Of a stretch of DNA of 64,000 nt, positions 20,680 through 34,800 are shown piece after piece. Both the position numbers and the translations under genes were made by a program. Below the pieces are notes generated by a model. The model had not been told where the DNA came from. It worked only from the letters and a program-made list of their open reading frames with translations, and searched no databases. The stretch is taken from assembly GCA_030562195.1 (NCBI GenBank), contig CM060200.1, forward strand, positions 34,759,023 to 34,823,022, given 5' to 3'. Each line of letters opens with the position of its first letter. Positions within the stretch are counted from its first letter, which is position 1. The DNA is from Nipponacmea schrenckii (lineage: Eukaryota; Mollusca; Gastropoda; Lottiidae).

Positions 20680-21150
20680 TTGCTTGTGAACGGGATAGAG
20701 ATTACAATTTCCATTTGATTTTAATAAAATTTGGTGTTATCATTTATATCGGTGAGATCTTTGACAAGTTTTATAGTGACGATTTTTTTAGTTATTGTCC
20801 TTGACATAGTCAACACGCGTCTAAATAGATTTGTGAACACGACACAGACCACAGTTTTCATTTGATTTGAATGAAAATAAGTGTGATCATTATTATTGAG
20901 ATGTTGGATAAGTTTAATAGTGACGACATTTCGGTGAACGGTTTTTGAGTTATTGCCCTTGACTTTGTCAAAACGCGTTGAATGCCATAGACAATACAGT
21001 TTTCATCTGATTTGAATGAAATTTGGTGTGAACATTTATATTGATGAGAACTTGGATTCTATTAGACCTAAATTATGTTAGATTTTCTGTTTGTGTTAAA
21101 ACAGAAAATATATTTTTAAAGTGGGCGTATCTTGCTAAAAAAAACGCTTG
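20680..21150 (+). repeat. Pearl-like core units and 3' end
   Basis: Two to three diverged core units containing the 'gagttattgcccttgactt' phrase, ending with 'agtgggcgtatcttgct', the 3' terminus seen also at 63918 and 52711. The 5' leader is missing. Confidence 0.65.
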
Positions 21151-23677
21151 TTGAACTCAAAACTGTATTTCCGTTAATGTTTAAGAGATAAACTTAAAAA
21201 GTATTTGGAGACATCAAATCTGACTGGAAGCGATATAGAGAAAAACTACTTCCTTTTGGAAATCGTTCTAAAATGAATTAATATTGTTTGTTTATCGTCA
21301 TTTTTTTTTTGTGTGCGTAATCTTGAAAGAATTTCGGAACAGACTGCAGTTTCAAAAATTTTGTGGATAACTTGTTGTATCTCGGCCTAAATTCTTTACG
21401 CTTTATTCTATTTGCACAGAAGTATGAAGGCTGACAAAAGACAAATTCTCAACTAAGATTAAAATATATATATATATATATATATACATATTTTCCGAAA
21501 TTTGTCGGGGACCAAAATATGTGGAAAATCACAAAAACGTAGTTTAAGGATTATTTTTTGCAAAAACACCCTTCTGTATAATTTGTATTGATTTTTGAAT
21601 TATGAAATAAAAGACGCAAAAGCAATCTAAAACTTAACATTTTATTTTGATCCGGAATTAACACTTACGACCAATAGATATAACAAACGTACAACAACGG
21701 ACAGATCAGTGTTGAATAGGTCTAGTTTTTTGTTTGCATAATCTGCTTTCTTATTTTTAACTACAAAAAAACTTGTCTCCAATTTACTTCATTATTTAAT
21801 GTTCATCTAACTAAAATAGCTTTGATTCATATGAGAATCGCCAGCGCGCATTTCATTCCATTTGAAGTTAAAGATGGGTAAATAATTAATGACCCGGGGA
21901 AGCTGGAATAGGGAAGTGAAATTTTTTTGTAGATTAAAACATTCATTTGACAAGGTAGATTTTTAAAACGGTCAATAACCGAGACGCTAAAACAGTCGTT
22001 GCTAACAGGCCACAAGGACACACCTCACTAAACATATACGGCATTTGGCAAGTGTCTTTGCTGAATAGTTGAAATATTTGAAACTAGAATATATTGTATG
22101 CATACCTGTTATGTATATTAAAAAACCTAGTACCGGTTCTTATGGGCGCCGTCTCTATTATTTTTAGTACATGTCTTGATAAAAACACGGCATGTACTTG
22201 TGAACAGTATAAAACAAAACTCACCTGTTTTGAATTGTATATAATGTACATGACATTGAAGGAAGTTATGCTGGAAGGGTAATATGAAGAAATAAGATAT
22301 CATAGGGTCGCATTTTGATTCCGATGATTCCTAGCAATCTTACTCTTACTTTGAAAGAAAAAATCCCAGAATTAGGTTGACATGAACCGTTAATGGTGTT
22401 TCACGTCTAAAAAAGTAGCCATTTCTACATTATAGATAGATGGCAATTATATCAATAAGGAAATAATTGACAACTCTTAATTTTGTAATAATATAGTCTT
22501 GTTTACTTAAAATGTGGAGATGAGTTGGATTAGGTACGGTCATAAAATTCTTTTGAATTCATTGCTATACTCATACATTTAAGACCTTTTTCAAGAGTGT
22601 GGAAAAGCAAATGTGCAAATAAATAGGTATTGGATCGACCAAGTGCTTCTTCCACGCCAGAAAAGGGTATCGTTTTATCGTTTGGATTTAAAATAAACCG
22701 AAGGTTGGATAATTTTACGAATTGTACAATACAATATGGAGTTAACTGTCTCAATTCGCCAAAGGTGCTTGAAATTGTTCAGTCGTTTAAGTTTGAACGG
22801 ACACGAGAAGACGATTTAATTGAGACGGGTGGTACCACATTCCAGCAACCGCTATGGTTGACTTATTTATTCTTCAACGTAGAAATCCGCGTTTTATTTA
22901 AAATTTAAAAACGAATACATATGTTCATAACTGAATACTGAAATCTCGTAAATAAACCTTTAGCTGTCAATATTTTTGCGAATATCTATGAATATCTGAA
23001 CACAAATTTGAAATTGATCAGTGAGCCATTACAGACATATCACACAAGAATCACTCTGCAATTAGACATATCAGTATGTTTAAATGGAGGTTAAAGAGGT
23101 TTCTTCTGAAATATGACGATAATTACGAAGGACAGTAATTTCTTATTTACGGAAATACTGATCAAAAGTCTATTTATGTCCTATTTAGTTATATTAATGC
23201 CATTTTGGAAAAAAATAATGACATCATAATGGTGTTACGGAGGGTGGAATTGAAAATTATCTAGACCAACATTTTGGCTACCAAGATTTTGCTCGTTAAA
23301 GGGATATTGAAATTTCTTATAAGCTTTATGTTTCTCGGGGCCTTTTTTAATTTCTGATATTTGCATAATTCAAATTTTTCATCAGATAAGTTCACAGAGA
23401 AGCAATAGCACAGTGAGTGAAACCACATTGTCTTTTTTTTTTGTCAAAGCAGATCCCTAACAAGGTACAATTGCAGCCAGTCACATGGATTTGGATACCA
23501 CGTGTTAGTGTTACACAAGCAAATAGATTGACCTTAAAAAGAGCTTAAACAGATAAATAAAAAGCAAGTACTTTAATTACTTAACATACCAGCATGTAAA
23601 CAAGTACTTAAAATGTAGTGTACATGAAGTTTCTGTTACCATTGTACACACTACTCAAAAAACATCACTAGATCCTA
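21151..23677. other. Non-coding stretch with a TA microsatellite
   Basis: A (TA)n run lies at about 21462-21488. Open frames near 22530-22908 on both strands overlap each other and were not recognised. No exon with credible splice sites was identified. Confidence 0.4.
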
Positions 23678-23869
23678 AATGATTCCAATACCATCAACAA
23701 CATCCAATTACAGCCAAATTATCTTCTGTATGGCGTTCCACAAGGATCGCCCCTTGTTGATATTATGCAACGTCATGATAACATGTACGCAGATGACACC
23801 AAACTGTATGTGGAGGTAGATGCTTACAAGAACAACATTAAAAAGACCTTCGCTTTACTTTTATGTTAA
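23678..23869 (+). pseudogene. LINE reverse transcriptase relic
   Basis: Plus-strand frame with 'YGVPQGSPL' and, after an apparent internal deletion, MYADDTKLYVEV, the catalytic motif. The stretch between these two motifs is much too short for a working enzyme. Nothing else of the LINE is recognisable nearby. Confidence 0.7.
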
Positions 23870-24606
23870 TTTAAAATTTAAATTAATTTTTATGTTCGTC
23901 ATGGTTCTATTAGTTCTTCAGTGTCACGATTTCAAATGATTATCTCGCACAAGATCTGACCTTCCTATTCATTACAACCCTACACAGTCTACGAAGAATA
24001 TCCCATTCTGACCATCGATAAAGTGAATGGTCATTATATACAAATCTACACCTCTTGCACAATTGCCTCCAATTCAAGTAGGACGTAAAACTCCTTTAAT
24101 TTCATTTCATTTTTACATTTTGTAATTGTTTATCTGATATGCAGAACATCTCGCATATAGTAGATTATTTGGAATTTACAATTTGTGTCTGAATTTCTTT
24201 TGAAAAAATAAGTTGTTACGCCCACTTATATTGATACGAAATATATAACAATAACAAAAAGGTATATGTTACTAATATCATCATTGCCTCATATGTTACT
24301 AGTCGCACGATAGAAACTCTTAATTGTAGTGTATAAATACTTGACAATTAGACAAGTTGATAGAGGTAATTTTTAGATAAGTCGGCACTTCCCCCTGGAA
24401 TTAGCTATTGGTACATGTATATCTTTGCTTAACTTACCAGAAGGTTTCTTGTGATATTTATACATATTAAAATATGAAAAGAGGTAACAATTAAGTTGGA
24501 TCGAACAATGCAACATGGTGTCTACAAAACTGTAAAATAATATATTATCATGTTCTTCACAAAACAATCTAGTCTTAAGGACTGCTTAATAATAGAAAAA
24601 ACCTAC
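23870..24606. other. Presumed first intron of the receptor gene
   Basis: Follows the GTAGGT donor of the receptor exon on the minus strand. No further transmembrane exon was recognised here. Confidence 0.4.
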
Positions 24607-24894
24607 CTTAATCGGGACACAAATCAACACTACTAACAGGTCAGCACAAGATAAACTCAACAAAAACACATTGGTCGTACTTCTCATACGTTTGTAGTAG
24701 GAAATTGAAAATATCACTAACGAGTTACCAACGACTCCGAGTGTCAATGTTAAAAAGTATGTTATACTGGTAGGAATAAGTTCATCTAGTGGTATATTGT
24801 TAATTGAATCCTCATAGTCATATTCGTAATAATACTCATAATCTTCCGAAACGTTTGTAACATTTGACATGTTCGAGTGATCCTGAGTTTCCAT
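24607..24894 (-). CDS. Class A GPCR, first coding exon (TM1-TM2), partial gene
   Basis: The exon encodes 96 residues in phase 0, from ATG at 24894 to a strong donor (AAG/GTAGGT on the minus strand). The N-terminus carries three N-glycosylation sequons (NMS, NVT, NVS) and an acidic Tyr-rich patch around 'DYEYYYEYDYED', of a kind that can be tyrosine-sulphated in peptide receptors. TM1 includes the GN motif (GVVGNSLVIF) and TM2 the LSxAD-type motif 'LLSLSCADLLVVL'. These features fit a rhodopsin-family receptor, most likely for a peptide ligand. The ligand cannot be named from one exon. A TTG upstream at 24909 is open but ATG is the better start. TM3-TM7 were not found in the window's left part and are probably far downstream. 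Confidence 0.85.
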
Positions 24895-27800
24895 TTTATC
24901 AAATTCCAAGCTTTCACCACAAAAAAGTTCAATATCGTTAAGTGGTTCTGTTTAAGTTCATAAGAAAGTAAGAATGGTCTAAATCACATAAATGCTAACG
25001 GTTCAACTGTTTTCACATTAAGTCCCTGCAGAAAATAAATATTCTACCAAGTTTCTGCTTTTCTAGGTTTAAATACATAAACTTCAAAGGTTCGGCAAGT
25101 ATCCCGCTCAAGTACCAGTAGAAAATAAGATATAATTTTCCGACCTTTCCGGTGATCTTAATTTAAAAAGAGTTAAAAATCTCTTAACAACATATTAGAC
25201 AACATCATATAAGATAATGATGCAAAAAACTAGACGATGAAAATTCAATCAACCAAAAGCTCTCGATCGACGCAAACAAACATAAGTTGAAGTCTATGTG
25301 TAAGTCTAGTGAAAATCTACTGCCAAGGCGCGATTAAAGTAATAAAAATCTTCTATCAGCGACACTTTGAACTATATTTTATCAAAGGTTAAAACATTGT
25401 GCCGTTAACAAAACCGATTCACATCAAAAAAGAATTTAAACACTATGAAAGTATGGTATAAAACAATTGCATTCATTATGTGTTAACAATCCCAACTGTT
25501 ATATGAAAGATATAGATTCCACATTTAACTTTGATATTAAAGAGTCTGAACTTTTCGTTAAGATAAGAAAAATGCTAAACAGTGAAGTTATTGGGTAATT
25601 TTGACCCTGACTTAGCATCAGTAGAGGTCATCACCATTGTAAACATCGCCAAGCCTCTTTCTGATAAACCAACTCTCGCGCTTAAGACAACCTAACATTC
25701 TACGCTTCTTGAATTTCTAGCGCGCGTTTTTCTTTCTTAATGATTTGACGCCGGAGACGTGGAATAATTGGCAAAGCCGATATAAACTAAGAAATAGTAT
25801 TGGCTTATCTCGCACAGAAACGCCTTTCAAAGAAAAACATTGTAATGTAATCATCAAAAAACAGACATATTTTCATAAGAAAATCTGCAGAAGAGATTGA
25901 AGTTCGTTTTTTAGTCTTATCGTATAATATTGAAATGACCCCACACCATCGTTTGTAAATCAGAAAACAGATTCGTTGTAACAAGTAAATTGAGAATCTG
26001 TGATACGAAGTTTTAAAGAGTTAACGTATTGAAATAAAATCTATGTTTGTCGGCTCGAAGTAATTAAAATAATTTGTTTATTATGTAAGCGATGTAAGTC
26101 TTCTTATTGTGTGATAAAACTCTTGAGGCAATCATAATGCCAATTTCTATAATAACTAGGTTCGTTATAATCGTAATATACTTATGGAGGAGTTAAATAA
26201 TAAGGATAAGATTAAACAAAACTATTTGATAATTCCAGAGTTATTTTTGTTTTAGTTTATTATTTTATTTTAGGGTTGATTGGACTCACTGTTTAAATGC
26301 GAAAGTATACGAGGGGCGACCTCGGACGTAAGTATCGTGGATTTTCAATGGGAAATCACAAGGCACGATATAGACAGATAGATTTAAGTTTCATGGCCTG
26401 TTTTGATGTTGGTATTGATGTAAACCAGCAACATGAGGCCAATTAAATTTGATAAATGTACTATTGTAGCGGCAATGTATTATATATAGTAACTACCCGA
26501 CATCAAATGCGTAGATATATTCGTGAATGAATGGACGAATTATGTCGGCCGGCTTTTACCGTACTACATGTACATTATTCTACATGTATTTATTACACAT
26601 ATTATATTTACCAAATATATTAGTTATTGATCTGACATCTGTTGTCACCAGTAACTCTATTAGAGACAATATGGCAATCAAATTTTTTTATCCTAAAACA
26701 GAGAATCCTAATGAAATTACTAATTTAGACTGTTGTAGGGAGAAGAGGAGGGGTGGGGTTAAAGAGGTGCCAAATTCCTAAGAGTTTACTCTGCAATATA
26801 TCTTATTATGCTTTTAAATTTTTGTTCAGCAGTGTTGAATAGGGGTTTCCTTCTTCAAATGTGAGCGTACACATATAATTTGTGAACACAAGATCAGCTT
26901 TAAATACAAGATTGGAAACAGCAGTTGATGCTGGATAGCGCTGAGCTAGATTTGAAGTAACATTGTTGAATAAACAGTTTCGTTTTCAACACCATTGAAC
27001 TCTCGTTGAACAGCAGTTTATGGTAACTCCTTTTGACATCCTGACAAGATCCATAATTCTACCTAAATTATATCTTACAGTTACACTATACAGACAAAGT
27101 CGATTTGCGGACAGAACTCTCCTAAACGTCAGGCGTTTGAGAGCATTAATTGAATCCAATAATCCGTATAAATTATTAAAAGCAATAATAGACGTTAATA
27201 TACATTTATTGTTAAAATCAAGTGTTGTCGAAGGGTTAGAAGAAGGTGAAACCTGGAAAGCATTCTTCATTAATTAATTACATTCAAATCTAATAACATG
27301 GTAATTCCATATAAACGTTAAAGTTATAAAGTTAAAGTATCTGTATGCAGGAAAGTGATACTGATAGCATAGAATGATCTAAGATTTCTAAAGTAGTAAG
27401 TTCATTTCTGTAAAATCTAAGCCAAGACTTCTAATTAGGTAAATATTTGGTTAGTGCAGAAAATTGGTATTGTCATGTTAGAGTACATTTTGTCTTTTTT
27501 CTAGGGATAATTGATAAGTTGTACCTGTAAATCCGTTGTAGTGGTGATAAACCGATCAGTGGCATATATAGGGAAAATGTGGTATTGGACATATTATTTA
27601 GTTTAATTTAAACGACTTGGTAGTTCACATTTTAAAATTTGTTTCAATAATTGTGAAAATGACAATAACTCATAACCTTATACCAATGTAGACGTCAAAT
27701 ACAGCATGTTATAATTACTTGGCATCGATAAAAGCCTTCCAGGAAGGTCTATAATTCAGTTTGAAAAATGGTATAGTATTTCTAGGTTGATCTGAAGTGA

Positions 27801-27960
27801 GCTATAATATGCACCAATTTTGTATCGAGTTAGGCTTATTTTTGGATCTGATTTTCTTTAATATTCTAATTGAAAGAAGATTTATCTGATACAGTTAAAA
27901 AATTTAAAATGTAAAGATTGTTTTGACAACAAAAATTTAAACAAAAGATTTCAAAATTTC
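24895..27960. other. Upstream of receptor exon, nothing recognised
   Basis: This should contain the receptor's 5' untranslated region and promoter, which I could not locate. Overlapping open frames on both strands at 26986-27277 have no recognised motifs. Confidence 0.4.
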
Positions 27961-28390
27961 TTCCAATTTTCAATGGATTTTGATGAAACTAGGTGTGAGC
28001 ATTCGAATTGTTAAGACGATTGAAGATGAATTCGAAGATTTTTTCCGATAAAAGGTTTTGGAGTTATTGCCCTTGACTTAGGAAAATCGCATCAAAATTT
28101 CATTGTTTTCGCAATAGAAGCAGCAATTTTCAATGGATTTTGATGAAATTTGGTGTGAGAATTCGAATTAATAAGAAGGCGATGAAGATTAACTCATTTT
28201 CCATGAACAGTTTTTGGGGGTTATAGTCCTTGACTTTGTAGAATCGCATCAAAATTGTATTATGGGTGCAATACAAGAGGCATTTTTGTGAGCATTTGTT
28301 TTGAACAAAATGCAATGAGTGTTTTTGAGTTATGGCCCAATTTATTATTCAAATTCAATGCTGACTGTGGGCGTATATTACGACATATTT
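27961..28390 (+). repeat. Pearl-like core units with 3' end
   Basis: Plus-strand copies of 'caatggattttgatgaaact' and 'gttattgcccttgactta', two to three units, finishing with 'caatgctgactgtgggcgtat'. No leader. Confidence 0.6.
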
Positions 28391-31300
28391 TAACATCCGG
28401 TTTTATAGGCATCTAGAAATTGACATTTTTGACAATTTGGACGACTGTTTCACATTCTCTAGCATACACAAAGAATTGCGATTTACAATTATTAATTCCC
28501 ATTTGATCCTCTTTTCAACAATATATGACAATAATTCATAATTATATTTTCTAAAATGAATTTTTGACTTTGTATTTACTCCCCATCAATATGGATTTCA
28601 TAATCAAAATGTACTTGATTTTCTCTATTCAACTATTTGTGACATGAATGGTTTAACTTTAAATTGTTATATGTGTTGAAATTAAACAAAAATTCTAAAT
28701 TTTGTCTGTTAAAATAAGATAAATTTGGGGTTAAGATGATTGACATGTGTATATAACAATCCTGCTAAGACTGACACATCGAGGTGCGATATCAGTGAGC
28801 TATACATCACAAATTAATCTGATAATGTAATTTTTAACCTTCAAAAAATTGATCTATTTCTTTTTTCAAAATTGTAAAATACAACTTTCCATTTCAGAGC
28901 TGTGGTTTTTGGAAGTGTTTCTAACTCTCTACAAATGTAAGCAGACAATACAAATTAGTTACATAACACCGTTATCTGGTCTAAATTATATCATTTTTTT
29001 ATCTATTTTGTTCATAAATCTTGTTTAAACATATTATGTCATATATTAATTCATAGATGTGATTGTACACATTCTGTCTAATTTGAAGAAAAATTGTGAA
29101 ACATCCTACAGGAGAAACTACAACTAGTTTTCATCAAGCTCTCCATTGTGATTAAACAAAATAGATATTTGACCTAAAAGCTATCACTTCTTACCATAGG
29201 GCTTTAACCAGTTTTTCATTAAAGACTATCAACCGTGTTTAATCAGAAACCAATAAAGAAAGAGATGGCTGTAACCTACCTTGGTCTATGACACACTGTT
29301 TATTACATTTGTTCTCTTCAAGTGTCAATTATTTAAATGATTGACTCTCCGTGCGAAGATTGTGTCAGTGTGGATTTTAATTTTGTCCAACGGGGATACC
29401 TTGCGGACAACCGTTATTCTAACGCTGATACTGCTCAGATGATATTCATGGAGAAATCGTCTCTTGTCTTTTCCGATTTACGTATTGGGATAGAATACTT
29501 CGATCCATCCTGTTAGGTACTTTAGGGGATGAGTAAAGATTCTTAACACTGGTTTTAAGTCTTACCTCCCCCTCCGTAGATAAATAAGAACATACATTGG
29601 AGTAGTGTAGGGTAGTTCGCTCGTTCGCTGGATCACCCAAAACGCTTTCAAAGATGCCGTATTCCAAATTCTGGAATTAAAAGTATCTACATTAACGGTC
29701 ATTTACTGATATGAGAGTGTTTTTTCTCATACCGACGATGTCATAAATGTTAATTCAGAGGATATTTACGTTTACAAATTGTTGTTTTAATTGAAATTTA
29801 ATTAAATTAACAATTGGTATTTGGCGATCGTACTCTTTCCAATAACATCATAATTGGAATTTTACATTGCGGATTTAAATAAATATGTAAAGTTAGTAAC
29901 TAACTCTGTGCCAGCGTCTAACATATTTTTCTGCATATTAAAGTTGCACCTGTCAATTTGCGTGGATTAAGAAACTTTATAACAAAAAGCAATTGTTTGT
30001 AACAGTCAAGTAGATGGGTCTGTGGTATTGCAAGATAAGAAAAAATACTTCATTAAAATAGTAAAAATAATATTTATCTAGGTTGAAATTTCTTCAACCC
30101 ACATAGAAAGATTATCGAATTTCAATTTTCACTTTTTTCAACATAATTGACTGATTAAGGGAGTTGAAAAGATCTGCTATCTTTATGTATCTGAGGTGCA
30201 GAAATTTTTGGAGAACAGCCTTAATTGTCATTTGATAGCCAATTAGTAATTACAAGCCTGTTGCAAGTTAGTACTTCGCTGAAATTTGCATGTTTAATAA
30301 CGAGGTCTTGAAAGGAAAGTGTAAAAGATTTTGATTTCTATGTATAATTTCGACATGATATATTCTTTGAGGGTTAATGTAGGAAAATATCAATACAAAT
30401 CAATACATCATTCCCTACACTTTCTAAAGAGAGCACTTCATGGAGCCTTCCAGATCCTGTCCAGATTACATGAACCCATTACTGTAAAACCTTCACCCAA
30501 TGCCACTACCATCCCAGAATACTCAGTACACATTTAAGATAAGAATGATAATATCCATGGGACAGGTGTTTTTTGAGTTGATCTCTCCTTCAAAGCCTCT
30601 TTATTACAGACTTTTCTTGATATTTTGATTTGGCAACATACTATTCAAAAATTCGGGCAATATTTCAAAATTCTAAATAGTCACTACCCATTAATTAAAT
30701 AACGTAAAATATAAGTGATCAAAATATAAACTTTCTCGATTCAACGGTATTCAACAAACCGGATTTCAACAATACGGTGAACATTAAAGTAGTTCAGGTA
30801 AACTCTTATCAATCTTGAAGATCCCCTGGACTTAATATACAGTACGATTGTCAAATTATACAATTTGTTGCTGCATCCAATAAGCATCCATAATTTCAAA
30901 CAGATACTACTAAGGAGTTACAAAACAAATTTCCTAATATTGATTTAAAAATAACTTATACACGTACTTTTTCTTGATCCTTTGATGAAAAGTATAGGTT
31001 ATTTGCCGACACACCTACACTTTTTATGATACACATTTCTGAAAAGCTTAGATTCGCCAAAAAAAGAGGGGAGGGGGGAATACAAAAATTTAATTGTTAT
31101 TTTATTTCCAATTTCCGAAGTTTGACCCTTGTTGGCTTAGCTAATGGTTATTTTAGATGCACTGTCTTCACTTTCAGTTTTCTTCGAGGTTGTTGGTGCA
31201 TTCAAACCTGGAATAATATGGCCCTGTATGTGGTTGTAAATACGATCCACATCAGATTGTATAAATTCTTAAAATCACGTCGTCATTTCTAAGGTAGAAG

Positions 31301-34300
31301 TAACTAATCTTATAAAATTAAAGTATTTTTACGTGTAATATCTCCTATCTTATTTACTTTTTGAAACTTTAGTTTTTCTAGAACGTAATGTGGACTATAG
31401 ACTACAGCGCCATAGAATAACACATCGATACAGTTGTTAATTTATGGGGTCGCATCATTTAATGTTTCAGCCTTAGTGATAGTTGACGAAACACGAATTT
31501 CTTTGGAGCTGGTGGCTGAAGCATAATATCTGATACCACTTTGGTTCTTTAATAGGCCTCTATCGTTGTGCTTCTACGGCCATTTCGCTCCATTACCAAT
31601 TGCTTGTCTACCTTTTGTAAGAGAGTGCCGTGCCTGTAGAAACCTGAAAAGTAGGTATCAATCTACAGACAGGTGAATTAATTTATTTCATATGTTCTTA
31701 ATGAGACTGTAATTCTGATGCTAGCCCTGAGTGATTATTTCGTGTTTTGTAGCCTACGTCTGCACTGTGAGTTTTGTTGAATTCCTGGTGAACAAAAAAG
31801 AATACCATACGTTACTTGAATGACCAGTAAAATTGTCTTCTAAGCCGGCTCAATTGTATGCATTCCGACTTTCTGTTTGGAGTAATCAGGAAGGATAAAT
31901 TAAAATACTTGGTATGAATTCATCGTTAAAACCATTTACAAACTTTGGAGTATATAGAATTTACATGTTGAACGACATTCTAAATCTTTGGACATTATTA
32001 TGAGGTAGTTTCAGGGCTTATGAATCATTCGCATAAAATTGAAGGCATAATTTCCTCCCTTGAGATTATTGTATATTAAAACGATAGAGGCTTCATCTTC
32101 TATTATTAAATTGAAGGTCATCAAAAAATACAGATATAATTATTTTAGTTTCATTTACAAACAACTTACGTAAATTGAATTTTCCCTGTTTGCTTCAATT
32201 TTTTCCATCAAATTTGACAAATTCACCAACATGATCTGTTCCAAATATAAATTGTTCTATTAGAAGATTGAAGTGCTCATCAGCTGATTTAATCCAAACA
32301 ATTTACTCGTTTAGAAACATATTGCATTGAACAGATTTTGAATCCCATTTTTTTGTCGTCAGTGGTGTTAATGGGTTGAGCTTGTTGTTAAGTCCAATTC
32401 CCTGACTGTTTTTTTTTTCATTTGACCATTAAGTTTGGGCACTAATTCTCCATATGTCTTACTCCTGTTGTCAAAAATGTCTAAATTTATCGGTTGTATT
32501 CATCACGTAAAAACCTCAAATTCATATATAAATTTTTTTGAGAAAACGTGGGAGATAATGCGATCCATCTTGTCTCTCGAGATCGCAGGCAAAGTGACAC
32601 ATAAAAAAGTTAAAATATAAGCCAGAATAGCGGCTTTCCTTTTGATTTCTCGTCAATTTGAAGTCCTCTTGGTCATCAATATTACTCGTATCTATTCTGT
32701 TTTCGGTATGTAGATTTAAGATAATATCCAGATCCGATTTCTCATCAAAATCTTCCAAAAATGGCGTTGACATCTTAATTTTTTTTGGATTTCTAAACAA
32801 ATAACATGTTAACAACAATGTTCTTTATATTACATTTAGTATTTGGTCGTATAATAACTTAAGCTATAAACAATTGCTAATGCCATATAAAGAATATATC
32901 AGACCTTAATATGGAGGTGAGGTAATTAAAACTGAAAATGAAGTTAACAATCTTGAAACAAGGTATACAAAATAGGTATAATCTTCCTCTTACGATCAGT
33001 GGCTTCTTACCTCATTGCATATAGTTAGTGCCATCTTGTTCATTTTCACCTCCCTATTTGACAACAACAAGAGAACACTTGTTGTATAAATAAACGTCGT
33101 AATTGTTTATCCATAAAGCTGAGTTGATAATAGTATACGACCAATTACTAAATTCCAAAGAATATTTTTGTCAACATATATATTTACAATAATGCCATAA
33201 TATAAAGATGATTTTATCAAATTTCACATTTTTTTTCAAATTTATCTATACAAAAACTGTATATTGTATTTTCAGTTATATAGTGCTAAAACACCTCGAA
33301 AACCATGTTCATACTACACTTTCAAAAATAATAACTTACAAAAGATATATTTGGGCGACTTGACCCAATGATATTAGATATTTTCATATTTTACGAAAGA
33401 ATTTATTTTCATACAGGTAGCCAGTAATCTATTTTCGCTATCATTTCTTTATCACAAGTTAGTAAACTTATACTATTACATAACGTCCCAATCACCCTCT
33501 ACTAGCTGCTGTGCCTGTACTTTCCTAACATTACTTAATCACATTGTTACAAACTTAAATTCCCTAATCTTTATAAGATACTATGAAGCTAATGGTTCAT
33601 TTGATTCTGCTAATGTCAAACGTTTTTGGATATAGGGTTTAGATTTCGGATAAGGGCATTTGGGTTTTTTGTTTGTTACATTTGTTTGTAAGTAGGGCAA
33701 AGCAGGGTGTTAACCCTTATATACAGGATATATGTTCATGCAATAGGAACTACAATTTCTCAAGTTGAAATAGGTTTTTATTCTTTAACGACATAGAGAG
33801 TTATCAGATAATACGGAAGTCGGTGATTAGTTATTGATTCGTTACAGTAAAAAATAATTCTAATAATAATTCTTGGTGTATGTAACATTGCAAAGCTATT
33901 CATTTTGATAACACATGTTTGATTAGAAACAAATTGATCGTCGCTTGCACAATTTAATTCTAAGAATATCAAACGCGCAATATTATCCAGTCGAAATGTA
34001 ATTTCTATTTATCCAATACGAAGAGACAAATTAGGTTATATGCCTGCCTTATATTTTGTTTTCTTATTTCGTGTAGCTGCGGATAGAAATGTAATTAAAG
34101 AATTTGAAAGACGTTTGATAATATAAGGGCAGACAATTCGACTATCTCTTCAAGTCATTAGTGTAAACGATTAATCTGAACACGAGCATACAGTATCCGA
34201 TTCTTTAAAAGAAAATAAATCCTTCAAAGGAGAATTTCTTGATCACTTCATTAGTCAGATATTACTGATACAAATGTCTACAAAGTTTATTAAAAAATGG

Positions 34301-34800
34301 AAGGTGGAGGGAAAAACGTACAAGAAATGTACGTGTATCGCTAAAATTAATTGACGGTTTTCTCCTGCGAAAACCTCCTCGTACTCTTTGTATTTGTTGT
34401 GAAGTAGGAAGAGCGACCGTCCAGAATTACCAATATGTAAAAACTTTAAAAAACAAATGTTACCTGATGAAACGCTTCCAAATGAAAATATTAAAGAAAG
34501 ATCATTTAACTATAAGTATAAAAAATTCAGATATGTCTTCTGGCAAGGGGTGCAACTTGTATCTATAAACGTGGCATTTTAGCCTGTGACAATTGGGCTA
34601 GACATTATCTTGTGTCGATAATATTACAGGAATTGTAATTATTATATCCCCGAGGTTTTGAATAAACATAGGTAATATAATTATATTTATAGATATCAAT
34701 TTATAGAAATTTATAGAAAACACTCAGTAGAATGTGATTGAAGATTCCCACAACAGCACAATAATATAGTTATATTTAATGACTTAAGTAGTGAAAGGTA
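28391..34800. other. Non-coding stretch, nothing recognised
   Basis: About 6.4 kb of AT-rich DNA. Short open frames, such as 29337-29516 (+) and 32522-32818 (-), read like protein but carry no motif I recognise and no convincing pair of splice sites. Confidence 0.35.

Noticed and set aside
22530..22908. Open frames on both strands near 22.7 kb
   Set aside because: They overlap each other and show no motif or splice support.
26986..27277. Two long overlapping open frames on opposite strands
   Set aside because: No motif, signal peptide or splice context on either strand; could be a diverged element.
29337..29667. Overlapping frames on both strands; the minus strand has a GCPQG-like stretch near 29400
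   Set aside because: The minus reading might be a reverse transcriptase scrap, but two stops and lack of further motifs leave it unsupported; the plus frame (59 residues) matches nothing I know.
32522..32818. Acidic minus-strand frame with an ATG (MSTPFLEDFDEKSDL...)
   Set aside because: Composition is protein-like, but no good donor site or family match was found.
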